64,000 nucleotides of DNA from Trifolium pratense (GCF_020283565.1 NC_060061.1:37609362-37673361), one strand, 5' to 3'. Positions 1 through 12,299 are shown, numbered from the stretch's first letter. The notes: generated from the letters alone by a model not told the origin. Program-made: numbers and translations.

Positions 1-1180
1 ACCTATACCCACACTTGGCAAGATAACTATACCATGTTTCCACTAAAAGTTGTGCGTTCCACCCAGTGGCCATAGCGGAAAATAGCTTTTCCATACCAAA
101 CTCGCATAAAACTTTACAAGTGCCAATTGTGTCGATGTATGTGTTTTATGTGTTTTATGCTCTTTTTGGAGACCAGACTAGTTTCATTTCTTTTTTATGC
201 CTTTTTGTAATTGTTGATGTGTGTTCCTGAGAAGTAGGAATTAGTGTGTTGTGGGTTTCATTTATGGTATTAGCCTTCTGATGTTTGTTAATTCAGTTAT
301 AACTTATGTTCTCATCTGAAAAACTTGAGCAAACCTCGAAGGAGGTTGAGGGAGGTAGATTTGCTTGTGTAGGTGACCTTTATTGTGATGCCGATTTGGG
401 GAGGTATTTATTAAAGGCACTCTAAGATAGACTCCATCTCTAGGATATCGGATTTATCACTACTCCGCCTAGTAGTCAACCGTGTGTGTGTGTGATGATC
501 TCTAACAACATAGTGCGGTCAGCTTCGCCCGTTCTATCTCTAACTTTATTACCCACATAGTTAAACCATCGACTACTCAATTACTATGCATATTGAACAT
601 AGAATTTGTTTCCAAAAATGTCACTTTTCATTTTCTCACTCGCTCACTAACTACATAGGGTCACAACTAGAGGGTAGCTAAGCCAACTAGAGTACAAAAC
701 AAGTGGTCCTGATTTAAAAGGATTGGTCAGCCGTCATAAGAGGATGTGGCCCTCTAAGAAATGTGGTTATTATTCTAATAGAAGAAACATTATTCATAAT
801 AACAATGATGGCCAATATACCCTCTGTCGTAAATGATGATGCAGATGTACACTTTGTTGGCAAACATTAAATATCAATTATGTGATATAGCAAACAAACA
901 TTATTTTGAAAAGTTCCAAAGAAGTACGCTTGATGTTGTGAATTGGTTTTCAACACTATTTGAGGTGATGTTCAATGTCTTCTCCACCAATCATCATTTC
1001 TTTCTACTGATTGAAGATATTTTCCCAAAACACAATCCATAATTCAGCTTGGATCTTACAATTCACATTTTAACTGTAGATGTGAAAATCCAACAGAAAT
1101 TCCCACTGCACTCACACAATTCCTCCGCAAGCAGTACCGTCTCCTGCTCTAGTGACTGCAGCATCACAATTCATTTAGGA
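1..1180. other. Unassigned sequence at window start
   Basis: No gene could be modelled here. The first 84 bases are open in frame 1 on the plus strand and then stop, so they could be the tail of an exon from a gene lying to the left, but they match no family I recognise. The T-rich stretch after position 120 looks like untranslated or intergenic DNA. A short (GT)n tract lies near 483-494. The small ORF at 833-1042 has low-complexity composition and no recognisable domain. Confidence 0.3.
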
Positions 1181-1182
1181 CA

Positions 1183-1545
1183 CTAGTTAGCACAATCTTT
1201 CACTTTAATAATGTCATTTTCCGGCCTAAACCGGTGGCTATCAGTCCTCACTCTTCCGTTGCGGGAAGTGGCAGCAGTAGGACTAGCATCCTTGTTGGCT
1301 CTTTGAATGTCTTCACTCGGGAATTTTGTCCGAACAACAATTAGTTGGAAAGAGTGAGTGGTATTGTTGAAGATGAGATCATTTCGAGCACCCCGCACAC
1401 GATCCAGAACAGCCACAAAGGTAGTCTTCAAACCATTCTCATCTATCACCCGACCAGTAACATATGCAAGTTCACTACTGAAAAGTTTTGCATGATATGA
1501 TACATTATTTGCTACCGATCTCGCAATTTTCAGTCCTTCATGTTC
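1183..1545 (-). CDS. Unrecognised coding-like segment, possibly an exon or gene remnant
   Basis: On the minus strand an open frame runs from about 1545 to the stop at 1183. It has balanced amino-acid composition, unlike the low-complexity ORFs around it. The first ATG of the longest listed frame is at 1449, but the frame stays open upstream through a helix-like segment (HEGLKIARSVANNVSY), giving about 115 residues. It ends in a charged tail containing RPENDIIKVKDC. I do not recognise the family. It could be the last exon of a gene, a degraded gene, or transposon-derived. No convincing splice acceptor was fixed, so the upstream limit is approximate. Confidence 0.3.
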   Translation of the reverse strand, partial: EHEGLKIARSVANNVSYHAKLFSSELAYVTGRVIDENGLKTTFVAVLDRVRGARNDLIFNNTTHSFQLIVVRTKFPSEDIQRANKDASPTAATSRNGRVRTDSHRFRPENDIIKVKDCAN

Positions 1546-1633
1546 TTACGTGTATAAAAAGTGAAGTTAATGTGTCCTTGAACTATTTAGAGGTTTATGG
1601 TAAATTTGACAATCAATGGTAGATACTTGAGTA

Positions 1634-1770
1634 CTTTTTTTTGGTCTTAGATGAAGTGGTAATTTACCAAAATTAAACTCGCATATAATTGTGAGATCTC
1701 CGGTTCGAACCCGGTCACGACGTCCGACCTAACAATTTCGGCATTTTTGTCAGTTGAGTTAGGACTTATG
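1634..1770 (+). repeat. tRNA-derived SINE copy (family 1)
   Basis: Box A-like (tagatgaagtggtaa) and box B-like (ggttcgaaccc) RNA polymerase III promoter motifs are spaced as in a tRNA-derived SINE. The same unit recurs at 18538-19242, 23942-24010 and, inverted, at 51118-51200. All copies share the segment cacgacgtccg or its remnants. The limits are approximate because target duplications were not found for this copy. Confidence 0.6.
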
Positions 1771-2959
1771 GGACGATACTCGAGTGCTTAACCATTTGGT
1801 TCAAAACTTGATCCTTAACCGGTGTGTACGGAAAAATATTAGCGGGAGAGGTCAACTTTTAAATGAATTTCAGTTACCTTGAGAGATTAATCTACGTAGT
1901 AATAGCTAGCTAGATTCATGGATGGATGCAGCCAAAAATATAATGGTAACTTTTAAACCTTGGCTGGATTCATGACTAATCATTGTTTAAAAAAAAAAAA
2001 GTACCAAATATGACGATAATATTACAAACTTCTAATCTAACACTGCATCAAATTTTAAAATATAAGGAGGTAATTGGAAATCTACAATTTAATTCAAACC
2101 TTATTTTTTTTTTTAGAACATTGTTCTATATGAAATGTTTTAGACATGTTTTTAATAGCATTTATTTAATTCATCTTTTTAATACGTAGTATGTATAATC
2201 TTCCATGTACTCAGAAGTACATACTTAAGGCCATGTAAGTTGAGAAAACCTTTTTCTTTTGCTATATATGCCTTTTAATTGCTATATGTTTTTGCTTGCA
2301 AAGATTTGTTTAGAAAACAATGAAAATATAAAATAAAAATAAAAAATTTACTAGACAAGCTATTTATGACAACTGAAACAAAAATTTAATCCAAAATTTA
2401 GTACGACAAAGAAGAATTGTATTTCTATCATAAAAAAATAAAAATAAAAATTGTATTCGGAAAATTTAATTTAAAAAACTTCAACTTAGATGTAGGAGAT
2501 ATCTGATTGCCTTCGCAAAGATAACAAAAGATGAAATGAGGTTTTTTTTTTAAAGGCAACTTGTTAGTTGTTAGTATATTACAATGTTATGTTAGTTTTT
2601 TTCTCCTTGCTAGGACTTGAACCACAATTACAAACAAAGTAAGCCAAACATAGGTTATAGAGGAGGAACTAGAAGAAGGGTGAAGGATGTAGTAGAAAAA
2701 GAAATATATTGGTTGGAGTGCAAGAAGCAAACCCAGAGATGGATGGTTCAGGATTACACAAAAATAATCAGTATAGGTTTGATCTGTTGTTAACACAACA
2801 AGAAATTACTTCTCCAATTGGTCATGGGTACCAGCTAAGAGAGTAGTATCCTGCGAGAACTTTACGCGCAAACTTCACCTTCATTTGTTGCTGAGAGAAC
2901 TTCCTCCTAGGCTCCAAACCGGATGACACAAATGAAGGTGAAGTTGTCGATCTCTTGCA

Positions 2960-3245
2960 AGATATTTGAGATGAAGATAATTTGTGTTTGAGGACTAGAC
3001 TGTCAACAAGTGGTTCAAGCCATTTAGCAACACTGAGCTTTACTGAGTATGGGTTAATTGTTGATTCTTGTAAGAAGCTTTTACAAAACCACCTTAGAAA
3101 TTTTGTGGTTCATATTCAGAGAGAAGCGAATATGGTCGCTTACAAGGACGTCCATTTCTTATTGTTAATCTCCATACTTTTGAACAGAGGCCTACAATTT
3201 TGAATCAATTACTTACTAATGAGATCAAGATCAATTGGTTCTGTT
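2960..3245 (+). pseudogene. LINE RNase H tail, degraded
   Basis: The translated segment includes LIVDSCKKLLQNHL and HIQREANMVAYK. These match the end of the plant RNase H-like domain (RVT_3 type) found at the 3' end of L1-type LINEs, where a 'REAN.VAH.LA' motif is usual. The key histidine position reads Y here and the frame is open for only about 70 codons. It is a decayed retroelement tail, not a host gene. It ends just before the last exon of the CutA gene on the opposite strand. Confidence 0.6.
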
Positions 3246-3529
3246 TTGATTAAAAACAAAAAAGGAAACATGAAACCCAAACTACAAATAAAAAGTTCCA
3301 TTGCGCATAATATCAGAGAGAAAAGATCCACTCAAACATCAAATCATATTCATCTAATTGCAGCCATCAGCAGTAATACAGCGTTGGTTCTCATCATCAT
3401 CCTCTACAATAATAACATTCCGACACCATCCACTAGTTACATAGATGACATGCCAGGTTTATTTGACACACAAAGGCAGAAGAAGAACATGAGTCTTGAA
3501 ACCACACAGTCTGGCTATAAACTCGATAG

Positions 3530-5998
3530 TCACTCCCTAGTGCTCTCTTTTAACCATTCTAAATATTTGAGATTGCCCCCAGTGATTGGTAAGGAGATCA
3601 CTTCTGGCACACTGAAAAAGGATAAAAGGAAGTGGTAAGAATTAAGTGAATGCCCTATTGTCCAAAACTACGTCTCAATTCATTTCAATATGGATTCAGG
3701 GCCGATGTTCTTCTGTCTCGACAGATATATGGTTTAAGTTTTCCATTCTTCAAACTTCTATTTTAAGATCAAATAATAAATGCAACACAAACTTAACATT
3801 TTGCAAAGCAAATTTAAATTTCATGGCAAAATCCTTTTCTAGATGTATCAGCCTTACTCATATTCATGATTTGCTTTGACATGATCTGTCAGTGCTTCCA
3901 GAAGGGATTGCCGGGTCTTGATTATAAGAAGTTCCTCAGAATCAGTTTGGATCTGTCAGTTTGCAACACAAAGCTGGCAATGTCAAGCTAGAATACTTTT
4001 CATTTTCAATTAAAAAACAACTCCACAAGAGCCTTTACGCGCAATAGAAAATAAGGACTTATAATATTAGGACAGTGACATAGGTCCAAACAGCATTCTT
4101 CATCTACATGAATATTATAGACCATACCTTTCCCTCCCACAGATATACCGATTCTATACCTGCAAATACATAAAACACATGGATTTTAAACGTTAAGCAT
4201 GGGATGCAAGACCTATATAATTAACTTGGTTAGAACTTAGAAAACAAACTAAATGAAGATCATATCGAACTCAATTCATTTCACTCTACAAGAATGATGG
4301 CCATGTGAACAGGTGCTTGAGATGGTGACTAGTGGGACAAATAAGTAATTTCAAAAGCAAATATAGATGTCAATGAGTGGAGTTCATTCAAGATTCATTT
4401 AACATAGCATAGGATGTAAAAAAATAGTAGTTCTGACAATGTCTCAATTCAAATATGTCTTTAGTTTATGATTTAGCAATTATATGCTAAAAAATGGTAA
4501 AGGGTGGCCTAGTGCACAAGGCTCCACTGAGGGGACTGGAGAGGAGAGTAGATGCCCCCACAAGTAGAGAGGTTGTATTATTTTAACCCATGACTTTCAA
4601 GCCACATGGTAGTAATCTAATAATTGTGACAAAATTCTCCCTTCTATGCTCAGAAATGGTAACAAAAAATTAAAAAACAAAGGAAAAGAAAGAAATATAA
4701 TTCGTTCAATTTGAGCTGCCAATTTCAATTAATAGAACCATATTTAACTTTAGTGATTCAAGTAAACATAGTGTCCAACAAAAAATATAAAAACAAAATG
4801 TTAAAATGTGTCGAATATGTTCATAAATGGCATTGGCATAGCATTTCCCTGACCACATTGCACAGATAGATCATAATTGCAAGCAAAATAACCCCCCTTC
4901 CTAACCCAAGATGGATGTTCACAATCACACGGATACAATCAATCACGACAAAATATAAAGTTATTTGTAGTTCTCCGTCCTTTTGGTAATCACAAGGAAT
5001 CGATAAGAACAAATAACAAACAAGCTCTCTCGAAAATTAACACGCTGCAATAAAAAGCACGGTAGTATTGAGTAGCATGGTAGAGACTAACAAAGAGAAA
5101 AACAAATTGAGATATATATTGACTATTTGAAGTCAATAGAACGCGAAAAGTTGATTAAAATGAGTATATGATACGCCTTATATATATAGTGATCTGATAC
5201 AGATTGAACCTAACTCCACCTCAAAACCATAGCTCAAAGGGGAGGATTGCCAAATCCTATATAAGCCCTCACACCAGATTCATTATGTTCATTACGCCGA
5301 ATGTGGGATTGCAAGTTGGATTCATGAAACCCTCTTACACATGGAAATCGATAACATGATCCTAACTAAGCTCGAGTAATTTGCAACTAATCCTAACCAA
5401 CTTTCAACTACCCATCATGACAAACATCAATAAATTCTAATAACTAGAATGAATAAAACAAAACAATCAGGAGTAAGAAATTGTTACCCGGTACCCTGTT
5501 GACACAAGCTGCAAGTTTCTCTTTGACAATACTTTCAGACAATTTCTTACCTACAAAACCAACAACATAAATCAAATCAAATAAACAAACAATTACAACA
5601 TTAAATTAATTCAATCATGCGACCTACCTGCTTCTTTGTTGGGAACGGTAACATATACAACGATGCTTGGGACAATGGTATTATTGGTATTTCCTTCCAT
5701 TCTGATGAAGTTACTGCTCTTTGTTGAAAACCTGCTACTCAATTTTGATCTGAAACAACAAAATGAATTCAACAAAACAGGGATAGAGAGAAAGAAAATA
5801 ACCGAAATTGAGATTGAACGGAACAAACCCTGTTTTGAGGGCAGAGGAATACAAGGGCGAGTAGAGATTGGAGATTCCTAGAGTGAGCATGCAAAACGCG
5901 CCTACAATGGGTAAACGACGTCGTAATGTTGAGGTAGAGATGAAGAATCTGGAAGTAGTGGAGGAGTAGAGTGTGGGAGTGGAGGAAGAGGAAGACAT
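3530..5998 (-). CDS. CUTA: CutA homologue, plastid-targeted, six exons
   Basis: CutA proteins form compact trimers of about 110 residues linked to divalent-metal (copper) tolerance; the plant form is imported into plastids. Exons on the minus strand are 5998-5829, 5749-5628, 5550-5488, 4159-4128, 3952-3858 and 3611-3530. All have GT-AG borders and compatible phases, giving 187 residues. Residues 1-73 are rich in Ser, Thr and Arg and poor in acidic residues, as in a transit peptide. The CutA domain runs from about residue 84 to the end and shows VYVTVPNKEAGKKL, EKLAACVNRVPG, ELLIIKTRQSLLEAL and VPEVISLPI, the conserved blocks of the family in order. Length fits plant CutA. The start is the first ATG of exon 1. 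Intron 3 (4160-5487) is long and holds repeat DNA, including a SINE-like piece. No exon is long enough to stand out as an ORF, so the gene is easily missed. Function is inferred from family membership. Confidence 0.9.
4495..4645 (+). repeat. Degenerate tRNA-derived SINE in CutA intron 3
   Basis: The segment ggtggcctagtgcacaaggc followed by a G-rich stretch and then cccatgacttt resembles a widespread plant SINE-type repeat that begins with a box A-like 'gcccagtgcacaaggctcc'. The box B half is eroded. It lies in an intron of the minus-strand CutA gene. Confidence 0.5.
5140..5350. repeat. LTR-like dispersed repeat fragment in CutA intron 3
   Basis: The stretch with tcaaaggggaggattgcc, a TATA-like tatataagccc and the motif gaatgtgggattgc resembles a dispersed legume repeat that carries 'gatgtgggac'. 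Related motifs occur near 15470 and at 63960. Only a fragment is present and no target duplication was found, so the class is uncertain. Confidence 0.35.
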
Positions 5999-6242
5999 TT
6001 TGGTTGAGAATGTGTTATAAGCTGTTACGCCTCTCCATTAAGTTTCGTTCTGCTCCTTTCTTTGATGCGCTTCTTTTGATCTTGCTTGTGACACGTGTAG
6101 GGTAATACTCCCTCTGCTTTTTTTTTTTTTTTGTTAGGAAGCTAAAACGAAAAAAAGAAAATTAAAGAGGAAAACTATTTACAAAGAAAGAATATTTTCA
6201 TTGTGTCGTTTTTAAAAAGATCATGAATGCTTTATAGGGGAG

Positions 6243-6794
6243 TAGGGATGGCAAAAAAACTCAAACTCGAGAGACCCACCCGAACCCAAACCCAAGTCAA
6301 CGGGCGAAACCCGATTTGACTGGGTTTGGGTTCGGGTGATACCCGATAATATGGGTGTGGGTTTGGTATCAGTCAAACCCACACCCGAAACTCATACACC
6401 CACCCGAAATATTTTATAATTACCTAATTACTTCTATAGTCTCCCTCAATTTCCTTGGAAGACCTTAAATTTTAGTTGTAATTTAATTTCTTGAAAGTCT
6501 ATGTTGTAATTTCTTGAAAGTCTATGTTTGAATTTCCTTGGAAAACCTTAATTTTAGTTGTAATTTAATTCAAAGTTTATGTTGGAATTTAATTTCTTAA
6601 ATTTGCAAATTATTTTCAAATGTGTTGCGGGTTTGGGTTTGAGTGGAAAAAACCCGAACCCAATGGGTGTGGGCGTGGGTGTTGTTTTGCCACCCGAACA
6701 GTCTTTGGGTTTGGGTTTGGGTTTGGGTGATGATTTCGGGTGTGGGTTTGGTAAGTGTCAAACCCGCACCCATGGGCGCCCGTTGCCATCCCTA
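6243..6794. mobile_element. hAT-type MITE with 8-bp target-site duplication
   Basis: The element begins TAGGGATGGCAA and ends TTGCCATCCCTA, a perfect 12-bp terminal inverted repeat. It is flanked by identical 8-bp direct repeats TAGGGGAG (6235-6242 and 6795-6802). An 8-bp duplication and this type of end are hallmarks of the hAT superfamily. The 552-bp body carries no transposase. It is filled near both ends with GGGT/ACCC-rich repeats, including a run of GGGTTT units near 6707-6730. It is therefore a non-autonomous element. Confidence 0.9.
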
Positions 6795-7239
6795 TAGGGG
6801 AGAAGCATGAGTTAAGAAAGCGACTTTTGAGGAGACTTTAAGTTTAGCGAAATTTTTTGACATTGATTATCCTCTCCAAGTGTGTGATGAAGATAAACCT
6901 TGGTTGGAAAGAGTAGTTCTTTTTTGTCTCAACATGTGTATGATACTTAACTTGAGAACCTTTGACGAGGTTGACACATTATAAAGAATCAGAATAGTAG
7001 ACAAATTATTTAATACTTATGTCTTTGGTCAACAAAAGATCTTGTAAAAGAGACATATATATGAACAAAAATTGATATGTCTCGTTTATAATACACGCTA
7101 AATATATTAATTTTTGTTGATTCATATGTCTCTTATAAACAATAATAGTGTGATTTACTTATTTGCATGAAAAAAATTTATCCTCATTTCGTCCTAAAAA
7201 CATCTGTTATAGTTAATTAATGGTAAAATTGGACAATTC

Positions 7240-7470
7240 ATCGCTTAATTTATTTTTTATTTTTCTTGGTACATTGATCTTTTAACTTATTTATTAGTTT
7301 CACAATGGTCTCTTAACTAATTAACGTTACGTTACAAATTGGTTTCTTAACTTATTTATTAGTTTTATATTGATCTTTTAACTGATTAACGTTACAAATT
7401 GGTCACTTAACTTTAATTTTGTTTGTCATATTGGTTCTTTTCGTTAATTTTTTTCAATGTAAGAAAAAAT
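7240..7470. repeat. Imperfect tandem repeat, about 60-65 bp unit
   Basis: Units containing 'cttaactaattaacgtt' followed by 'acaaattggt' and 'taacttatttattagttt' recur about three times. They resemble pieces of legume MITEs built from 'ggtc.cttaac' repeats, but no paired end was located. The region is otherwise AT-rich and without genes. Confidence 0.5.
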
Positions 7471-8269
7471 TGTCCGAATATATAAGAAAAAATTTACTTT
7501 TAAAATTCATTGTAAAATTGATGTATCTATTAGATTATAATATTGTTTGGATATATTAATTTTACAATGACTTAAAAAATAATTTTTTTTTCGTATATAA
7601 AGAACGGGAGAGAATACGAGCTAAATATATTAATTAATTTTTGTTGATTCATCCACCACCTCTAAATTTAGCCTATATGATTTCAACCTCACTTGTTGAA
7701 AGGACCTCCAAGTGCCTCCTAAAAATTCTTCATCGCAACTTTGTATTTTGGTCACATTGTCGGTGTCAATGTTTGTGCTGGTGTTTTTATGTTTTCTTAT
7801 GTTTTTATTGTTCATGTTTTATTAAAAAGTAATAAGTTAATTCGTTCTAAGTTTAATCTCCGTATGTTTGCTGAAATGTCACCCATTTTGTTGATACCAT
7901 ATTATGAGTGAGGGACATGTACAGGAAATCACAAATTTAGCACTATTTTAGTCTTACATAACAAATTTAGCACTATTCTAGTCTTACTTATATGACTTGG
8001 CAATGAGTTTGGACTAGTCATGTCACATACTACTAGTACTACCTATAGTCATTGGAGCAAATACTATCAAATTTTATTTATTTTTCGTAAATAGGTGAGA
8101 TTAAAGACCATGAATTTTACATTATTCTTAAATATTTTAATGCCTGACCATGAATTTTACATTTTTCTTAAATAGGTGAGAATAATCACTGACCATGTGT
8201 AAAAGAAATTACTACTAGTTTAGTTGTTAGGATTAAGATTTTAGTTTGTTAATTTTTTATTGCCTTTTG

Positions 8270-8369
<100 letters not shown>

Positions 8370-8434
8370 ATCGTTAGCGTATTTTTTATTCTCTTAATAA
8401 TATTGGTGTTGATGTAAAAATGGGGATGAAGTAA

Positions 8435-8525
8435 GCCACTAGATTTGGTCTAGTGGTGAGGGGTTTGGGTAATACGTTATAGGTCCTGGGTTCGATCCTC
8501 AATTCATTGTAAACAAAAAAAAATA
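8435..8525 (+). mobile_element. tRNA-derived SINE (family 2) with 19-bp target duplication
   Basis: The body carries box A-like tttggtctagtggtgagg and box B-like gggttcgatcctc and ends in an A-rich tail. It is flanked by a 19-bp direct repeat, aaaaatggggatgaagtaa, at 8416-8434 and 8526-8544. A long target duplication plus an A-rich tail shows LINE-machinery retroposition. The identity of the two flanks suggests a recent insertion. Relatives lie at 19320-19412, 48300-48391 and about 55762-55845. Confidence 0.88.
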
Positions 8526-8889
8526 AAAAATGGGGATGAAGTAAATATCAAAAAAAAAATGGAGATCGTTGTGCTATTTTTATTTTAACATTTGAATGAA
8601 AATTATTTTTTCATAATGAATATTAAATAATATTCTCTATTTAATACTCTGTATTTTAATTATTTAAAAAATAATTTTGCTTATATTTTGAACCAACAAA
8701 AAATAATTTTTTGTTGTTTATATTCGAGACAGAGGGAGAAAATAAATTTAATAGAGATGCCGATAAAACTTTCATTTTGTAAAAGTAGATATTAATATCT
8801 CGAATCAACTGATCAAATGTTGGGGATGATGTTAGGCGTGCAACAGTAGATATTAATATCTCGAATCAATTGATCAAATGCTTTAGTGT

Positions 8890-10150
8890 CTCAAGTATCT
8901 ACAACTTATGATCAAAGGAAGATATCGATTGAGGATTGGTAATGGCTCAGAAATATAATTGTGGAACACGGAATGAGAGCAATCTGAGGATTACTCAAAA
9001 TATCATCCCTGACGATACAAGAAAGGTTAGTTTTTTAATTAATGCAAGGACTGTTGGAATAGGCAACGTGTGAGGGAGAATTTTTGTGATAGAGATGTAA
9101 AAGAAATTCTTAAAATTCAAACCTTGGTAAAGAAGATGAAATTATTCTGTTAAAGTGTTTATCGTGTTTGTGTCGATGTGGTGATTAATAGAGATGAATG
9201 GAAAGTGGAAGGGGATTGGAATCAGTTATGGAAGCTTCCTATTCAACCTAAGGTTAAACATTTTATGTGGAGGCTTTGGGAGGAATTGTCTTCCTAATAG
9301 GCAGAGGTTAATGAGTAAAGGTATCGACAATGACTCTAATTGTATTGTTTGTCATAGATACACTGAATATAATTGACACTTGTTTCTTGATCTTGATTGT
9401 GAGGATAGTATTGAGTGTTGGACGAAACTGAATTTATGTGTTGTCTTAGAGCAACTAAATGATTAATGCAAAAGGCTTCCATGATGTATTCATAAGATTA
9501 TGGCAAGAGCTCAATGTGTCACAACTTGTTACATTTGCAATAATTGCATGGAGTATTTGGAGAAAGCGAAACTTACAACTATGAGAGGATAACAAAGAGG
9601 TAGTGCAGCATGTAATCGGGCGCGCGCAGGGCATGCTTCATGCATGGCAGCATGCTCGCACAACCGATGCAGCAAACAGAAGACAACAACAGGTTCAACA
9701 TGTTGTGTGGCAGCCTCCACAGCAGGTGTTGTTATTTAAATATAACATTGATGCGGCGATTTTCGACAGTGAACAAAAGGTCGATGTTTGTCTCCGGGAC
9801 GAGGAAGGACATTTCATTGCAGCTATGACAACAAACAAGGATGTAGTTATGGCAGCAGCTGAAGGTGAAGCATGGGGCTTGTATCAAGGTATTAAATGGA
9901 TATACAAGCTTTGGTTATCATAGAGTGGTGTTTGAGTTGGATTGCAAGATGGTAGTGGGTGATATTCCTAATAATTATCCTAACCATTACGAGCATGGTT
10001 CAATTATCCTAACTATATAACGACTTTATAGTTGTATTTACTAGGCATCAAATAAACAGTAGCGCTCATGCTTTAGCACAAACAACTTTATCTCATGCTT
10101 ATCGTAGTACTTTTGATATTATTTTAAATTGTATTGCTACTATTATTATG
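8890..10150 (+). pseudogene. Degraded 3' end of an L1-type LINE
   Basis: Three parts of a plant LINE ORF2 follow in order but in broken frames. First is a 'RIGNGS' segment. Next is the zinc-binding reverse-transcriptase tail (WKLPIQPKVKHFMWRLW, then CIVCH). Last is an RNase H-like domain near 9740-9900 (KYNIDAAIFDSEQ, CLRDEEGHFIAAM, AEGEAWGLYQGIKW) with a terminal NSSAHALAQTTLSHAY after a frameshift. Several in-frame stops and shifts make it non-functional. No poly(A) boundary or target duplication was identified. Confidence 0.75.
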
Positions 10151-10699
10151 AATAAAATCTATATTGAAACGAGCAACTTTGAAAAAAGTTATAGAAATTC
10201 AAAAAAATATAATATTTCATTGACACTTTTAATAGATATCCTTTAATATAAGATCACATGCAAATTTCTAAATATATGCAGGACTCTTTTTTACAAATAT
10301 CTCATTTATTAATATTATCAATTTATTTGTCGTCAAAAAAATATATTATCAATTTATTTTGAAAATATGAGTAATTAACATTAAATTAAATTCATTTATA
10401 TATAGAGGATACACAAATTAATTTGATATACAAATTAACTTAATTAATAATACCCACACACAAATTATACCATTTATTATTATTATTATTATTCTACCAA
10501 AAAAATTTTAATATGTGTAAAGAGTATCAAGAGATTTTATAAATAGAAATGGGAAGTATATAATTCTTTAAATGATATACGCTAAATAGTTTTATTACTA
10601 AGTAATAACTCATTTAACTTCTGATTTAAGGATCAATTATATTGGTACATGTCAATTTTGAACATGATATATGTAGGATTAATGTATTTCTATTAATCA

Positions 10700-10848
10700 C
10701 TCCATCCGTACCACTTTATAAGTAAAATTGATTTTTTAGGTTCATTGTAAATCTAATGTATTTAGATTATATTATAGACCAAATGTATTAAATTTACGAT
10801 GAACCTAAAAAGTCAATTTTGCTTATAAAGTATTACGAAGGGAGTATT
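10700..10848. mobile_element. Stowaway-like MITE
   Basis: The ends CTCCATCCGTACCACTTTAT and ATAAAGTATTACGAAGGGAG form an inverted repeat of the CTCCCTCCGT class that marks Stowaway (Tc1/mariner) MITEs. The body is palindromic around 10780. The right flank is TA; the left flank is CA, probably a mutated TA target. Confidence 0.75.
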
Positions 10849-11167
10849 ACAGATAAATAAATAGTACACAAACAAAAAGATATTCCTGACTTGTTCTCCG
10901 TAAACTTAATTTAATTGATATTTATTAAGCTGAAATTCAAATTTCGGACACTTCATAATTGAACAATTTCTTTCGTAGTTATTTTCATATTTCGCCTTTT
11001 GAAGATACTACCGTATAATTTATTTATTTTCTTAAGAATCGAAATCCAGCTCAAATACCGACTGTTCATTTGAAAGAGATATATCAATCTCATCATCCAC
11101 TAAAGGATAAAAAAAAGTGTCTATTCAAAATACTACTGTATGATGGACAACTAAAATAGTCTTATTA

Positions 11168-11571
11168 GGCTGCTTCTAATGTGTACAAGTAGTTCAAATT
11201 GTGCATCATGCACAAGTTATCAATATTATTCTAACGAATATGAATTTTATGAAATCCATTATTGGGTTGAAAGTTTATATGATATAGATCATCCATAATT
11301 TTTTTTAAAGAAATCGAAAATCAATTGATATATTATTGTGACCTATAAAAATTAACGGTTTATGGATGTTAATTGAATACAGTTAATCTTGATGAGTCTC
11401 AATAATATATTAATTGATTTTTAATTTTTTTTTCAAAAAATTATGGATTATCTATATGATATAAACTTTCGATCCAACAATGAATTTTATAAAATTCGTA
11501 TTCGTTATAATAATATTTGAAACTTGTGCACCATGAAAGACTTAGTGAAGTCTTCCATGTTAGCCAAAACC
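11168..11571. mobile_element. MITE with long inverted arms and 9-bp target duplication
   Basis: Two arms of roughly 140 bp (about 11205-11335 and 11400-11545) are inverted copies and share blocks such as gcacaagtt, acgaatatgaattttat and gaaagtttatat. The element is bordered by the direct repeat gtcttatta at 11159-11167 and 11572-11580. Nine-base duplications point to the Mutator superfamily, though the outermost bases of the ends match poorly. Confidence 0.7.
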
Positions 11572-12299
11572 GTCTTATTATGCTATGAAATTAACAAAAA
11601 GGGAAGGGTAGCTAGAAACTTATGATTAACTTATCCTTAATAAGCCTCGTTTATCTTTCAATTTCAACTGAAAAGATAGCACACGTGCATGCTAAAATGC
11701 AGTTATCAGTGCTCATCCACAGTGGAAAATAACACTAAAACTCAACGCATTTGTTGAAGAGTCTATTTCAAAATAGAATTACGGATACAAAGTTAATTAG
11801 AAAAAGAAAAGAACATGCTACAGTAGTAATTAACAAAAGGACAAAGAAAGTTGGGTTAGATTGCAGAATTAACGTGGTTGAGTCTTCATCAAAATCAGAA
11901 GAAAAAGTCTGCATGTCTGATCTGCAACACTGTGAAGTTACAGTAACAGTGTATGCATACAGTGTACGAGTTTGCCGCGTGATATACCCACTCATACTTG
12001 ATTAATTATTACTGTTTTCTGGTTATTATCACACTGTTACTTTATCACTTTTTCACTTCACACCTAACTAGAGTTAAGTGTACTACCAAAATACACATAC
12101 GGGATTAATCATTGAAACGTTAATTAACTAACAAAAATTGTTTGTTTCGTTTTATAGAGATTGAAAAAATGCAAAAGAGAGGTGCATAATCTTCAGCAAT
12201 ATACCAAAAGGGATTTTGGCTTGTTAAAAAAAAAAACAATACCAAAAGGACATAAAATAATGAAATGAAAATTGAAAATATGACTTTATATGTATATGG

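Noticed and set aside
3219..3638. 139-codon plus-strand ORF
   Set aside because: It overlaps the last CutA exon on the opposite strand, has low-complexity composition and no domain.
6579..6797. Gly-rich 72-codon ORF
   Set aside because: It translates the GGGTTT repeats of the hAT MITE.
8435..8525. tRNA gene
   Set aside because: Box A and B motifs are present here and at the other SINE copies, but no cloverleaf or anticodon stem can be drawn, and A tails with target duplications show SINEs.
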